Shown: positions 21,450 to 29,297 of the stretch, in pieces | Position numbering within the stretch: position 1 is the first letter of the stretch | Layout of the letters: every line of letters begins with the position of its first letter | Assembly: GCF_036226445.1 (NCBI RefSeq) | Contig: NZ_CP108474.1 | Span: 8,122,001 to 8,186,000 of the forward strand | Reading direction: 5' to 3' | Source: Streptomyces sp. NBC_01255 | GTDB taxonomy: Bacteria; Actinomycetota; Actinomycetes; Streptomycetales; Streptomycetaceae | Length of the DNA stretch: 64,000 nucleotides | Position numbers and translations under genes: made by a program | The notes under the pieces: model-generated | What the model was told of the DNA's origin: nothing | The model's input: only the letters and a program-made list of their open reading frames with translations | Database searches by the model: none

Positions 21450-21764
21450 ATGATGACGTCAGTCGATACTGATCTGATCCGGGTTCTGGGTGATCCCCTG
21501 CGCCTCCAGATCGTGACCCTGCTCGCCCGCGAGACGCTCTGCACCACCCACCTGGTGGAGGAGACCGGTGCCAAGCAGACCAACCTCTCCAACCACCTGA
21601 GAGTGCTGCGCGAGGCCGGGGTCGTGGAGACCGAGCCCTGCGGCAGGTTCACGTACTACCGGCTCAAGCCGGACGTCATCGAGCAGCTCGCCGGGCAGTT
21701 CGCCGCACTCGCGCAGACCGCGCGCCTTACCGCCGAGGCGAACTTCAAGCGCTCCTGTCCCTGA
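21450..21764 (+). CDS. arsR: ArsR/SmtB-family repressor
   Basis: 104-residue winged-helix repressor. Recognition helix region QTNLSNHLRVLREAG; cysteines at 31 (ETLCTTHL), 64 (EPCGR) and 103 (KRSCP). The classical ELCVCDL site is absent, so arsenite is probably sensed by a different cysteine set including the C-terminal one, as in other actinobacterial ArsR forms. Divergent from the arsC unit and followed by the porin gene after 40 bases. Protein identical to 39959-40273. Confidence 0.9.
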   Translation: MMTSVDTDLIRVLGDPLRLQIVTLLARETLCTTHLVEETGAKQTNLSNHLRVLREAGVVETEPCGRFTYYRLKPDVIEQLAGQFAALAQTARLTAEANFKRSCP

Positions 21765-21804
21765 CCCTCCCCCCTTGCCTCACCTGCCCGAGGAGACCCT
21801 GCCC

Positions 21805-22575
21805 GTGACCGCCACCAAGCCCGCCGCGAGCGACGCCATAGCTACCGACACGTCGCCGCAGCCCGCGCCCGGCGCCACCCCGCCCCGTACCCCGCTCGTC
21901 GCCCGCGCGGCCGCCGAGCTCGTCGGCACCGCCGCGCTGGTCGCGATCGTCGTCGGCTCCGGCATCCAGGCCACCGACCTCACCGACGACGTCGCCCTGC
22001 AGCTCCTCGCGAACTCCACCGCCACCGTCTTCGGGTTGGGCGTCCTGATCGCGCTCCTCGGCCCGGTGTCGGGTGCCCACTTCAACCCGGCCGTCACCCT
22101 GGCCGAGTGGTGGACCGCCCGCCGTGGAGGCGCGGGCGTGAACGGGCGCGAGCTCGCCGTGTACGTCCCCTCACAGGTCGTCGGCGCGATCGCGGGCGCG
22201 GTGCTGGCGGACGCGATGTTCGGCGAGCCGCTGGTGAAGTGGTCCACGCACGACCGCTCGGCAGGCAACCTGCTCCTCGGCGAGGTCGTGGCGACGGCCG
22301 GCCTCATCCTGCTGATCTTCGGCCTGGCCCGTACCGACCGGCTCCGCTTCGCACCCGTCGCCGTGGCTTCGTACATCGGCGCGGCCTACTGGTTCACCTC
22401 GTCGACCTCGTTCGCGAACCCGGCCGTGACGATCGGCCGCGCCTTCACCGACACCTTCGCGGGCATCGCTCCCGCCTCCGTCCCCGCATTCATCGGCATG
22501 CAGATCATCGGAGCGGTCGCGGGACTGGCCCTGGTCGCGATCATCTTCATGCGCGGCAAGACGACCAGCGAATGA
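21805..22575 (+). CDS. Aquaglyceroporin-family channel (AqpS-like)
   Basis: 256-residue MIP channel with six helices and two half-helices carrying HFNPAV and FANPAV. In ars operons without a dedicated pump, such a channel (AqpS) lets arsenite made by ArsC leave the cell. The GTG at 21805 is preceded by GAGGAG at 9 bases; a TTG at 21775 is possible but lacks a site. The N-terminal 30 residues are Pro/Ala/Thr-rich and outside the fold. The next gene overlaps by ATGA. Nearly identical to 39148-39918. Confidence 0.9.
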   Translation: MTATKPAASDAIATDTSPQPAPGATPPRTPLVARAAAELVGTAALVAIVVGSGIQATDLTDDVALQLLANSTATVFGLGVLIALLGPVSGAHFNPAVTLAEWWTARRGGAGVNGRELAVYVPSQVVGAIAGAVLADAMFGEPLVKWSTHDRSAGNLLLGEVVATAGLILLIFGLARTDRLRFAPVAVASYIGAAYWFTSSTSFANPAVTIGRAFTDTFAGIAPASVPAFIGMQIIGAVAGLALVAIIFMRGKTTSE

Positions 22576-23630
22576 CGCAGGCCGTGGACGCGGTGGTGAT
22601 CGGCGGCGGCCAAGCTGGACTCGCCGCCGGCTACCACTTGCGCCGCCTCGGCCTCGACTTCGTCATCCTCGACGCCCAGGCCGAGCCGGGCGGAGCCTGG
22701 CAGCACACCTGGGACTCCCTCCACCTCTTCTCCCCGGCCGCGTACTCCTCCCTGCCGGGCCGGCTCATGCCGCCGCAGCCCGGCGAGACGTACCCGGACG
22801 CGGCCCACGTCGTCTCGTACCTCACCGACTACGAGCGGCGGTACGAGCTTCCCGTCGTCCGATCGGTCAGGGTCGAGGCAGTGCACCGGGACGGTGAGTT
22901 CCTGCGCGTGGAGGCGGGCGCAGCCACCTGGCGGGCCCGTACGGTGATCAGCGCGACTGGCACCTGGCGGCGGCCGTTCATCCCCGCAGTCCCCGGGCGT
23001 ACGGAGTTCAAGGGCGCCCAGCTCCACACTGTGGAGTACGACCGCCCCTCCGACTTCGCCGGGCAGAAGGTGGTGGTCGTCGGGGGCGGGAACTCCGGCG
23101 CCCAGATCGCCGCCGACCTTGCGTACGACACCGACCTCACCTGGGTCACCCTTCGCGAACCACGCTATCTCGCCGACGACATCGACGGCCGCGCCCTCTT
23201 CGACCACGCCACGGCACGCCGCCGCGCCCTCGACGAGGGCCGCACGGACACGGGAGGCGTCGCCTCGATGGGCGACATCGTCGCCGTACCGCCCGTCCGT
23301 GAGGCCCGCGACGCCGGGCTCCTCAAGGCCCAGCCGATGTTCGCCCGGCTGACGGCGACGGGCGTGGAGTGGGCCGACGGCATGCACACCGACGCCGACG
23401 CGATCATCTGGTGTACCGGCTTCCGTCCCGCCCTCTCCCACCTGGCGCCCCTCGGCCTGCGCGGGCCCCGCGGCCACATCCCCACCGCGGGGACCCAGGC
23501 CCTCGCAGAGCCCCGCCTACACCTCCTCGGCTACGGCGACTGGACCGGCCCTGCCTCAGCCACCCTCATCGGCGTCGGCCGCCCCGCGCGTGACGCGGCC
23601 CGTGAGATCGCGGGGCTGCTGCGGGCTTGA
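22572..23630 (+). CDS. arsO: ArsO-like flavin-dependent monooxygenase
   Basis: 352-residue flavoprotein with FAD motif [15 protein letters not shown] at residues 9-23 and NADPH motif [13 protein letters not shown] near 172; the segment [17 protein letters not shown] is the FMO-type signature seen in ArsO proteins of Streptomyces ars clusters. Presumed to oxidise an arsenic species; activity not established. Overlaps the porin stop by four bases. The right copy at 38776-39151 is an internally deleted remnant, and a distant relative lies at 25987-27042. Confidence 0.8.
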   Translation: MTQAVDAVVIGGGQAGLAAGYHLRRLGLDFVILDAQAEPGGAWQHTWDSLHLFSPAAYSSLPGRLMPPQPGETYPDAAHVVSYLTDYERRYELPVVRSVRVEAVHRDGEFLRVEAGAATWRARTVISATGTWRRPFIPAVPGRTEFKGAQLHTVEYDRPSDFAGQKVVVVGGGNSGAQIAADLAYDTDLTWVTLREPRYLADDIDGRALFDHATARRRALDEGRTDTGGVASMGDIVAVPPVREARDAGLLKAQPMFARLTATGVEWADGMHTDADAIIWCTGFRPALSHLAPLGLRGPRGHIPTAGTQALAEPRLHLLGYGDWTGPASATLIGVGRPARDAAREIAGLLRA

Positions 23631-23658
23631 CCTTCAAGTCGACTTGAAGGTTTACGTT
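23627..23658 (+). promoter_or_regulatory. MerR-type operator-promoter
   Basis: A perfect 20-base palindrome at 23631-23650 (arms CCTTCAAGTC / GACTTGAAGG) sits between a TTGACC -35 (23627-23632) and a TACGTT -10 (23653-23658), giving a 20-base spacer. Over-long spacers spanned by a palindrome are the mark of MerR-family promoters, which are activated by DNA untwisting. It is seven bases before the merR start, so the gene is probably autoregulated. Confidence 0.8.
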
Positions 23659-23664
23659 CGAGGT

Positions 23665-24456
23665 ATGAGCACTCTGCGGATCTCCCAGCTGGCCGAACGC
23701 TCCGGCGTTCGCCCGTCCACGCTGCGGTTCTACGAGTCGGCCGGTCTCTTGCCGGCCGAGCGCACCGCGGCCGGCTACCGCCTCTACGACGAGGGGTCGG
23801 TGGAGCGCCTGGCCTTCATCTCCTCCGCCAAGCTGCTGGGGCTCGCGCTGGAGGACATCCGCGACCTCCTCGACGTGCGGGACGAGGGGGTGTGCGCGGC
23901 GGTGCGGGCCCGGATGGTGCCGATGGTCGCCGACCGGATCGCGGACGCGGACCGGCGAGCGGCCGAGCTGGCCGCGTTCTCCGCCCACCTGGCCGGTGTG
24001 CACGAGCAGCTGGCCGGTCCGGCTCCGGCGGGCGCCTGCGGCCCGGACTGCGGCTGCACCGGCGAAAGCGACGCGCCGGGCCCTGTCCTGGTCGAACTGT
24101 CGCCCACACGTCCCCCGGTCCCGGACTCCGTACCCGCTGAGGCCGGGGAGCCGTGGGGCGAGACACCGGTGGCATGCACCCTGAGCAGCGATGAGCTGGG
24201 AGAGCGCACCGCGCAGTGGCGGGACCTCGTCGCCCGGGCCACCACACGCGAAGAGGTCCCGGACGGGGTGCGCCTTATCTTCCCCGGTACCTCTGAGCTG
24301 GCCGCCGAGGTCGCTTCGCTGGCCGCGGCCGAACAGGGATGCTGCGCGTTCTTCGACTTCACCCTGCACCTGACCCCCGCCACGCTGGAGCTGACCGCGC
24401 GTGCCCCCGAGGCCGCGGGATCCCTGCTGGCCGACCTCTTCGGAGCTGCCTCGTGA
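23665..24456 (+). CDS. MerR-family regulator with cysteine-rich C-terminal domain
   Basis: 263-residue regulator, about twice the usual MerR core. Residues 1-110 are the MerR winged helix and dimerisation coil (RISQLAERSGVRPSTLRFYE). The extension carries Cys125, Cys129, Cys131 (GACGPDCGC), then Cys171, and a conserved-looking block EQGCCAFFDF with Cys226-Cys227. The vicinal pair suggests a thiol-reactive metal or metalloid ligand. Its position inside the ars cluster, between arsO and dinB, suggests arsenic or organoarsenical sensing, but mercury or copper cannot be excluded. Absent from the right copy. Confidence 0.8.
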   Translation: MSTLRISQLAERSGVRPSTLRFYESAGLLPAERTAAGYRLYDEGSVERLAFISSAKLLGLALEDIRDLLDVRDEGVCAAVRARMVPMVADRIADADRRAAELAAFSAHLAGVHEQLAGPAPAGACGPDCGCTGESDAPGPVLVELSPTRPPVPDSVPAEAGEPWGETPVACTLSSDELGERTAQWRDLVARATTREEVPDGVRLIFPGTSELAAEVASLAAAEQGCCAFFDFTLHLTPATLELTARAPEAAGSLLADLFGAAS

Positions 24457-24547
24457 CCATCCCGTCCCCTTGAACGCGGCGGCATCCGGTGAGAGACCGC
24501 CCCTCAGCGGGCATCATTCAAGCCCGGGCGACGAGAGCGGGCAGGCC

Positions 24548-25096
24548 ATGACGAACGAGGGCCCTATAGACCGGCAGGCCGTGTACGACGACTACGAGCG
24601 CGCCCGCCAGACCTTTCACCGGCTCCTCGACACGGCCTCGAAGGGCGACCTGGCCCGGCCCACCCGCGGCACCAAATGGACCAATGAGCAGCTGCTGTGG
24701 CACATGCTCTTCGGCTACATGGTCGTCCGGGCGCTGCTGATCCTGGTCCGCGCATTCGGCCGGCTCCCGCGCAGGGTGAGCAAGGTGTTCGCGCGGGTGC
24801 TGGACGCTGTCACCGTGCCGTTCGACCTGGTCAACTACCTAGGTCCGTGCGGGGCGGTGAAGGTGTACGGGCCGCGCCGCATGGCCGCCGCCTTCGACCG
24901 GGGCACCCGGGCTCTGGAGCGCCGGCTGGCAGAGGAATCCGAAGCCGGTCTAGCACGCGGCATGCACTACCCGGTCCGCTGGGACCCCTTCTTCCAGGAC
25001 TACATGACCCTCGCGGACATCTACCGCTACCCGACCCGGCACTTCGACTTCCACCACCGCCAACTCACCCTCGGCGGCGGGAAAGCGTTCAGTTGA
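24548..25096 (+). CDS. DinB-superfamily protein
   Basis: 182-residue four-helix-bundle protein of the DinB/YfiT group. Candidate metal ligands are His in LLWHMLFGY, and His residues near the end in PTRHFDFHHRQLTLGG. Many DinB proteins use low-molecular-weight thiols (mycothiol in actinobacteria), so a thiol-transfer role near arsenic genes is plausible but inferred. Converges on arsN with an 8-base overlap of the two 3' ends (25089-25096). Not found in the right copy. Confidence 0.7.
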   Translation: MTNEGPIDRQAVYDDYERARQTFHRLLDTASKGDLARPTRGTKWTNEQLLWHMLFGYMVVRALLILVRAFGRLPRRVSKVFARVLDAVTVPFDLVNYLGPCGAVKVYGPRRMAAAFDRGTRALERRLAEESEAGLARGMHYPVRWDPFFQDYMTLADIYRYPTRHFDFHHRQLTLGGGKAFS

Positions 25097-25589
25097 TCGC
25101 CGGGCTGCGGCGCTCCAGCAGGACCACGTCACGCCAGCGGCCGTGGTGCCGGCCGATGCGCTCACGCGTCCCGATGACCCGGAAGCCGGCCCGTTCGTGG
25201 ACGGCGAGGCTGGCGATGTTCTCGGGGAAGATGCCGGACTGGATCGTCCAGATCCCGGCCGACTCCGTGGAGTCGACGAGCGCCTTCAGGAGCGCGGAGG
25301 CGACACCCCGGCCCCGGGCGTCCGGGTGGACGTACACCGAGTGCTCGACGACGCCGGCGTACGCGCACCGGTCCGAGACCTTGGTGGCGGCGACCCAGCC
25401 GAGCACCCGGCCGTCCTCGTCGAGCGCGGCGAAGCGGTGCTCGGCCAGCTTGGCCTTATCGAACTGCTCCCAGGTCGGGGCGGTGGTCTCGAAGGTGGCG
25501 TTGCCCTCGTCGATCCCTGCCTGGTAGATCGCGATGACCTCGTCGGCGTGGTCGGCGGTGAGCGGCACCACCATGGCGGCGGCGGTCAC
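25089..25589 (-). CDS. arsN: GNAT acetyltransferase, ArsN/phosphinothricin-acetyltransferase type
   Basis: 166-residue acetyltransferase. CoA-binding motif HPDARGRGVASALL near residue 90, and the family opener AIYQAGIDEGNATFET. ArsN1 enzymes acetylate the amino group of arsinothricin and phosphinothricin, so this may protect against organoarsenical antibiotics. Its GTG start overlaps the arsR stop (GTGA). The paralogue at 38275-38775 is clearly similar but diverged, unlike the near-identical arsR/porin tract. Confidence 0.85.
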   Translation of the reverse strand: MTAAAMVVPLTADHADEVIAIYQAGIDEGNATFETTAPTWEQFDKAKLAEHRFAALDEDGRVLGWVAATKVSDRCAYAGVVEHSVYVHPDARGRGVASALLKALVDSTESAGIWTIQSGIFPENIASLAVHERAGFRVIGTRERIGRHHGRWRDVVLLERRSPAIN

Positions 25590-25948
25590 GCGGCGGCGGC
25601 CTTGGTCAGCAGCTGGCCCATCGCCGCGAGGACGGCCGGCTCGACTCGGTAGTAGACCCAGGTGCCGCGCCGCTCGGAGGAGAGCAGCCCGGCTTCCTTG
25701 AGCTTCCTCAAGTGGTGGGAGACGGTCGGCTGCGAGACGCCGACGTCGGAGATGTCGCAGACGCACGCTTCGCCGCCTTCGTGCGAGACGACGGCCGAGA
25801 ACAGCCGCAGCCGGACCGGATCGCCCAGGGCCTTGAACATGACGGCGGTCCGTTCCGCCTCCTCCGCCGTCAGAGGCCGCTCGGTCAGCGGCGGGCAGCA
25901 TGGCTGGACGGCGGGCTCCAGCAGCGGCAGCGTTCTCATATTCGACAT
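25586..25948 (-). CDS. arsR: ArsR-family repressor with CVCD metalloid site
   Basis: 120-residue repressor. Metalloid site ACVCDISD (Cys62, Cys64) at the start of the DNA-binding helix pair, and an extra N-terminal pair Cys17-Cys18 (PCCPPL). Winged helix SQPTVSHHLRKLKEAGLL. The long frame continues upstream to 27055 but that part is antisense-frame noise over the flavoprotein gene; the ATG at 25948 matches the other copy. Co-transcribed with arsN and preceded by the arsO-like gene. Binds presumably the TCTATGTTGAC element. Confidence 0.9.
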   Translation of the reverse strand: MSNMRTLPLLEPAVQPCCPPLTERPLTAEEAERTAVMFKALGDPVRLRLFSAVVSHEGGEACVCDISDVGVSQPTVSHHLRKLKEAGLLSSERRGTWVYYRVEPAVLAAMGQLLTKAAAA

Positions 25949-25970
25949 GCGTCTATGTTGACACATGTCG
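25943..25970. promoter_or_regulatory. ArsR operator 1
   Basis: CGACATG (25943-25949) and CATGTCG (25964-25970) form an inverted repeat around TCTATGTTGAC (25952-25962). The same 11-base core recurs exactly at 27067-27077, 37838-37848 and 37905-37915, always beside an arsR or the flavoprotein gene it would control. Confidence 0.6.
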
Positions 25971-25986
25971 AAGCAGGAGTGCAGGG

Positions 25987-27042
25987 TCACGAGCGGCGCA
26001 GTTGCCCGGTCAGTCGCCGTGCGGCGCGCCGGGCGTCGCGGCCGACTCCGCGGAGGGAGGCGGAGGACAGGCTCCGCTGCCACTCCAGCCCGAGGTGGGC
26101 GAGGCGGGGGTGAGCGAGTGAGGCGCCGTCGCGGTGGCGTGGCCGGCCGTCCTCGCCGAGGGCGTCGAGCGGAGCGAGGTAGTCGAGGTCGGGCCGGTAG
26201 CCGGTGGCCAGGACGATCGCGTCCACACCCTCCTTCGTTCCGTCGGCCCAGGCGACTGTCGGGCCGTCGACGTGCGTGAACATCGGGCGGCGGTCCGGTG
26301 CCTGCGCGGCGAGGGCGGCCCGGTAGCGGCCGTCGTCGATGACCGCCATCGTGGCCGGCCTGCGCTGGAAGCGGGCGAGCGGCGCCGAGTCCAGCCCTGT
26401 GGCGTTCAGCCAGAAGTGCAGGTCCCGCCCGAGCGGTCGCTGCGGGAACCACCGCACCGGTGCGCGACTGGCCAGGCTCACCCGGGCGACCCGCGCGAGC
26501 TCGACGGCCACCTGCACCGCCGAGTTCCCGGCGCCGACGACCACGACCCGCTGCCCCGAGAACGGCTCCGGCCTGCGGTACTCCGAGACGTGCAGCACCG
26601 TGCCGGTGAAGGTGTCGAGCCCGGGCAGGGCGGGCCGGTTCGGCCGGCCGAAACCGCCGGTGGCCGTGACGACCGCCCGTGCCCCGAGCTGCCGTCCGTC
26701 CACCGTCCGCAGCGCGAATCCCTCCCCGTCCGCACGTACGGAGGAGATCTGCCGGCCGGTGCGGATGTCCGCGTCCAGGCGCTCGGCGTACCTGAGCAGG
26801 TAGGCCACCACCTCGTCCCGGTGCGGATACCGGTCCGGGTCGCCGCCGAACGGCAGGCCCGGCAGTGAGCTGTGCCGAGCCGGAGAGAACAGGGTGAGGC
26901 TGTCGTAGTACCGCAGCCACGACCCCGCCGCCTGCCCCGACGCCTCCAGCACCACAGGCGTCAGGCCCTCCCGCCGCAGGTGGTACGCCGCGGCCAGGCC
27001 CGACTGACCGCCGCCGATCACGGCGACGTCGACGTGCTCCAT
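25987..27042 (-). CDS. ArsO-like flavin-dependent monooxygenase (second type)
   Basis: 351-residue flavoprotein with FAD motif VIGGGQSGLAAAYHL and NADPH motif VVVGAGNSAVQVA; the segment YYDSLTLFSPARHSSLPG matches the ArsO signature at 22572-23630, but overall similarity between the two is moderate. It precedes arsR and arsN on the minus strand with a 38-base gap and is divergent from the cysteine-tailed flavoprotein. Not present in the right copy. Substrate inferred from context only. Confidence 0.8.
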   Translation of the reverse strand: MEHVDVAVIGGGQSGLAAAYHLRREGLTPVVLEASGQAAGSWLRYYDSLTLFSPARHSSLPGLPFGGDPDRYPHRDEVVAYLLRYAERLDADIRTGRQISSVRADGEGFALRTVDGRQLGARAVVTATGGFGRPNRPALPGLDTFTGTVLHVSEYRRPEPFSGQRVVVVGAGNSAVQVAVELARVARVSLASRAPVRWFPQRPLGRDLHFWLNATGLDSAPLARFQRRPATMAVIDDGRYRAALAAQAPDRRPMFTHVDGPTVAWADGTKEGVDAIVLATGYRPDLDYLAPLDALGEDGRPRHRDGASLAHPRLAHLGLEWQRSLSSASLRGVGRDARRAARRLTGQLRRS

Positions 27043-27066
27043 GAACAGCCTCCATTTTGATGAATG

Positions 27067-27077
27067 TCTATGTTGAC
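27067..27077. promoter_or_regulatory. ArsR operator 2
   Basis: TCTATGTTGAC in the gap between the divergent flavoprotein genes, 68 bases before the start at 27145. Exact repeat of the core of operator 1. Confidence 0.55.
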
Positions 27078-27144
27078 GCTCATCGAATCAGGTGCCATGC
27101 TGAACCCGCAAGAGATCGACAGACGTCGAAGCAAGGAGATCGTC

Positions 27145-28521
27145 ATGAACGCCATCGCCCGCGAGCAGCTGCCCGTCCTGGTCATCGGAGCCGGTCCCGC
27201 CGGTCTGGCCGCTGCCGCCCACCTCGTCGACCGCGGCCTTGAGCCCCTGGTCCTCGAAGCGGGCGAGCAGGCGGGGGCGGCGGTGCGCGAGTGGTCGCAC
27301 GTGCGGCTCTTCTCCACCTGGGGAGAGGCCACCGACCCGGCCGCCGAGAAGCTCCTGGCCCCCACCGGCTGGGTGAAGCCGGACGCGAAGACGTACCCGA
27401 CGGGCGGCGACTGGGCGGAGCAGTACCTCCAGCCGCTCGCCGACGCCCTGGGCGACCGCATCCGGCTCGGCGCCCGGGTCACCGGGGTCTCCCGCTCGGG
27501 GCGCGACCGGATCGTCGACGCCGACCGCGAGGACCAGCCCTTCACCGTCCACGTCACGTACACGGACGGCCGCGAGGAGCGGATCTTCGCCCGCGCCGTG
27601 ATCGACGCCTCCGGCACCTGGTCCACCCCGAGCCCGGCCGGCGGCGACGGCCTCCCCGCCCTCGGCGAGCGCGCCGCGGCCGACCGGATCTCCTACCGCG
27701 TCCCCGACCTCAAGAACCCGGCGACCAGGGCCCGCTACGCGGGCAAGCGCACCGCCGTCATCGGCTCCGGCGCCTCCGCCTTCACCGCCCTCGCGACCCT
27801 CGCCGACCTCGCGAAGTCACAGGACGGCTCCGGCACGCACGCGACCTGGATCCTGCGCCGCGGCATCTCCGGCTCCACCTTCGGCGGCGGATCCGCCGAC
27901 CAGCTCCCCGCCCGTGGTGCCCTCGGCCTCGCCGCCAAGGCCGCCGTCGACGAGGGTCACGCCGACGCCGTCACGGGCTTCCGGGCCGCGGCGTTCGAGC
28001 GCGACGGCGAGCAGCTCGTCCTGGTCGCGGAGGACGGCCGCCGTCTCGACCCGATCGACGAGGTCATCGTCCTCACGGGCTTCCGTCCCGACCTCTCCTT
28101 CCTCGACGAGCTCCGCCTCGGCCTCGACGAGCGCCTCCAGGCGCCGGTCGCGCTGGCCCCGCTCATCGACCCCAACCAGCACTCCTGCGGCACCATCTAC
28201 CCCCACGGGGCGAACGAGCTCTCCCACCCGGAGGAGGGCGTCTATCTGGTCGGCATGAAGTCCTACGGCCGCGCCCCGACCTTCCTCGCCCTCACCGGCT
28301 ACGAGCAGGTCCGCTCCGTCGTCGCCGCCATCGCCGGCGACCAGGAGTCCGCCGAGCGCGTCGAACTCGTCCTCCCCGAGACCGGGGTCTGCGGCGGCGC
28401 CGGCCTCTTCGACGACCAGTCGGCCGACGACACCCAGGCCGACGGCGGCGGCTGCTGCACGCCGGCCCCCGCGCTCATCCTGCTCGGCGCCGGTTCCCAG
28501 GCCACCGCCGGCGGCTGCTGA
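27145..28521 (+). CDS. FAD/NAD(P)-dependent oxidoreductase with cysteine-pair tail
   Basis: 458-residue flavoprotein. FAD motif VIGAGPAGLAAAAHL at residue 12, NAD(P) motif VIGSGASAFTALATL, and a conserved HVRLFSTWGEATDPAAEKLL block. The last 60 residues include CGGAGLF, GGGCCTPAP and end GGC, a cysteine-rich tail not needed by the fold and possibly a metalloid-binding or redox tail. The ATG at 27145 follows AAGGAGAT. A diverged copy is at 36395-37768. Followed by arsI after 32 bases. Such genes accompany arsenic genes in actinobacteria, but the reaction is not known to me. Confidence 0.8.
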   Translation: MNAIAREQLPVLVIGAGPAGLAAAAHLVDRGLEPLVLEAGEQAGAAVREWSHVRLFSTWGEATDPAAEKLLAPTGWVKPDAKTYPTGGDWAEQYLQPLADALGDRIRLGARVTGVSRSGRDRIVDADREDQPFTVHVTYTDGREERIFARAVIDASGTWSTPSPAGGDGLPALGERAAADRISYRVPDLKNPATRARYAGKRTAVIGSGASAFTALATLADLAKSQDGSGTHATWILRRGISGSTFGGGSADQLPARGALGLAAKAAVDEGHADAVTGFRAAAFERDGEQLVLVAEDGRRLDPIDEVIVLTGFRPDLSFLDELRLGLDERLQAPVALAPLIDPNQHSCGTIYPHGANELSHPEEGVYLVGMKSYGRAPTFLALTGYEQVRSVVAAIAGDQESAERVELVLPETGVCGGAGLFDDQSADDTQADGGGCCTPAPALILLGAGSQATAGGC

Positions 28522-28553
28522 CCCTGCCCAACCACCCACACCTGGAGGACACG

Positions 28554-29030
28554 ATGTCCCGAGTACAGCTCGCCCTGCGCGTCCCCGACCTTGCGGCATC
28601 CATCGCCTTCTACACCAAGCTCTTCGGCGCCGAACCGGCCAAACTCCGTGACGGCTACGCCAACTTCGCCATCACGGAACCGCCGCTCAAGCTCGTCCTC
28701 ATCGAAGGCACCGAAGGCGAGGACACCCGCCTGGACCACCTCGGCGTGGAAGTCGAGAGCACCGACGCCGTCCACGCCGCCACCACCCGGCTGAGCGGCG
28801 AGGGCCTCCCGACGAGGGAGGAGAACGACACCACCTGCTGCTACGCCGTCCAGGACAAGGTGTGGGTCACCGGCCCCGGCAGTGAGCCGTGGGAGGTGTA
28901 CGTCGTCAAGGCCGACGCCGACACCCTGACCAAGCAGCAGGGCAGCACCTGCTGTTCCAGCACGTCGGCCACCGCCGAGAACGGCACGAGCGAGCCGGTC
29001 GCCGCCGCCGCCGCCGGCGGCTGCTGCTGA
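28554..29030 (+). CDS. arsI: ArsI/CadI-family C-As lyase (VOC dioxygenase)
   Basis: 158-residue extradiol-type dioxygenase that should cleave the carbon-arsenic bond of trivalent organoarsenicals. Expected Fe(II) ligands Gln5, His62 and Glu114 are present, and the vicinal pair Cys95-Cys96 (NDTTCCYAV) fits the organoarsenical site of ArsI. The C-terminal 30 residues add STCCSS and end GGCC, two further cysteine pairs. GGAGG precedes the ATG. Lies between the cysteine-tailed flavoprotein and a truncated MFS gene. No copy exists in the right half. Confidence 0.88.
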   Translation: MSRVQLALRVPDLAASIAFYTKLFGAEPAKLRDGYANFAITEPPLKLVLIEGTEGEDTRLDHLGVEVESTDAVHAATTRLSGEGLPTREENDTTCCYAVQDKVWVTGPGSEPWEVYVVKADADTLTKQQGSTCCSSTSATAENGTSEPVAAAAAGGCC

Positions 29031-29037
29031 CCTCGCG

Positions 29038-29219
29038 ATGACCGACCTTCACACGCGCGGGGCCGCGACCGGAACAGGGGACCGGTCGCGGCCCCGCGCC
29101 GTCCTGCCCGCGCTCTGCGCCACCCAGATCACCGGCTGGGGCATCGTCTACTACGCCTTCCCGGTCCTCCTCTCCCGGATCACCGCCGACGCCGGCTGGT
29201 CCACGGGAGCGACAACGGG
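29038..29219 (+). pseudogene. 5' fragment of an MFS transporter gene
   Basis: Encodes about 60 N-terminal residues (LPALCATQITGWGIVYYAFP) nearly the same as the complete transporter at 35181-36398. Similarity stops abruptly after GATTG near 29219, where the sequence changes to unrelated DNA, so the gene is truncated. The break marks the inner border of the left ars copy. Confidence 0.85.
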
Positions 29220-29236
29220 CCTACCGGATTCACCAG

Positions 29237-29276
29237 TTCACCGAGTCCCCCGGAGAACGCCGACGGAATCGGTGAA
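29237..29276. repeat. Inverted repeat at the truncation border
   Basis: TTCACCGA (29237-29244) and TCGGTGAA (29269-29276) form 8-base arms around 24 bases, directly beyond the MFS break and before the end of the next pseudogene. It could be a terminator for that gene or a trace of the recombination that cut the transporter. Confidence 0.4.
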
Positions 29277-29297
29277 TACGCCTGAGGGTTCGAGTGG

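Larger units (their letters stand above)
20257..23630. repeat. Left arm of a large inverted repeat (ars genes)
   Basis: This segment is repeated in inverse orientation at 38776-41145. Order is the same: trxB start, arsC, arsC fusion, arsR, aquaglyceroporin, arsO. The arsC, arsR and porin proteins are identical or nearly so, and the translations of the antisense frames over arsR and the porin also agree, which means the DNA itself is nearly identical there (about 21410-22565). The arsC-fusion N-terminus and the arsO start have diverged. The homology ends abruptly after 22 shared bases at the trxB start. Confidence 0.9.

Noticed and set aside
25949..27055. Large N-terminal extension of arsR on the minus strand
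   Set aside because: It is another frame of the arsO-like gene; the ATG at 25948 gives an arsR identical in layout to the other copy.
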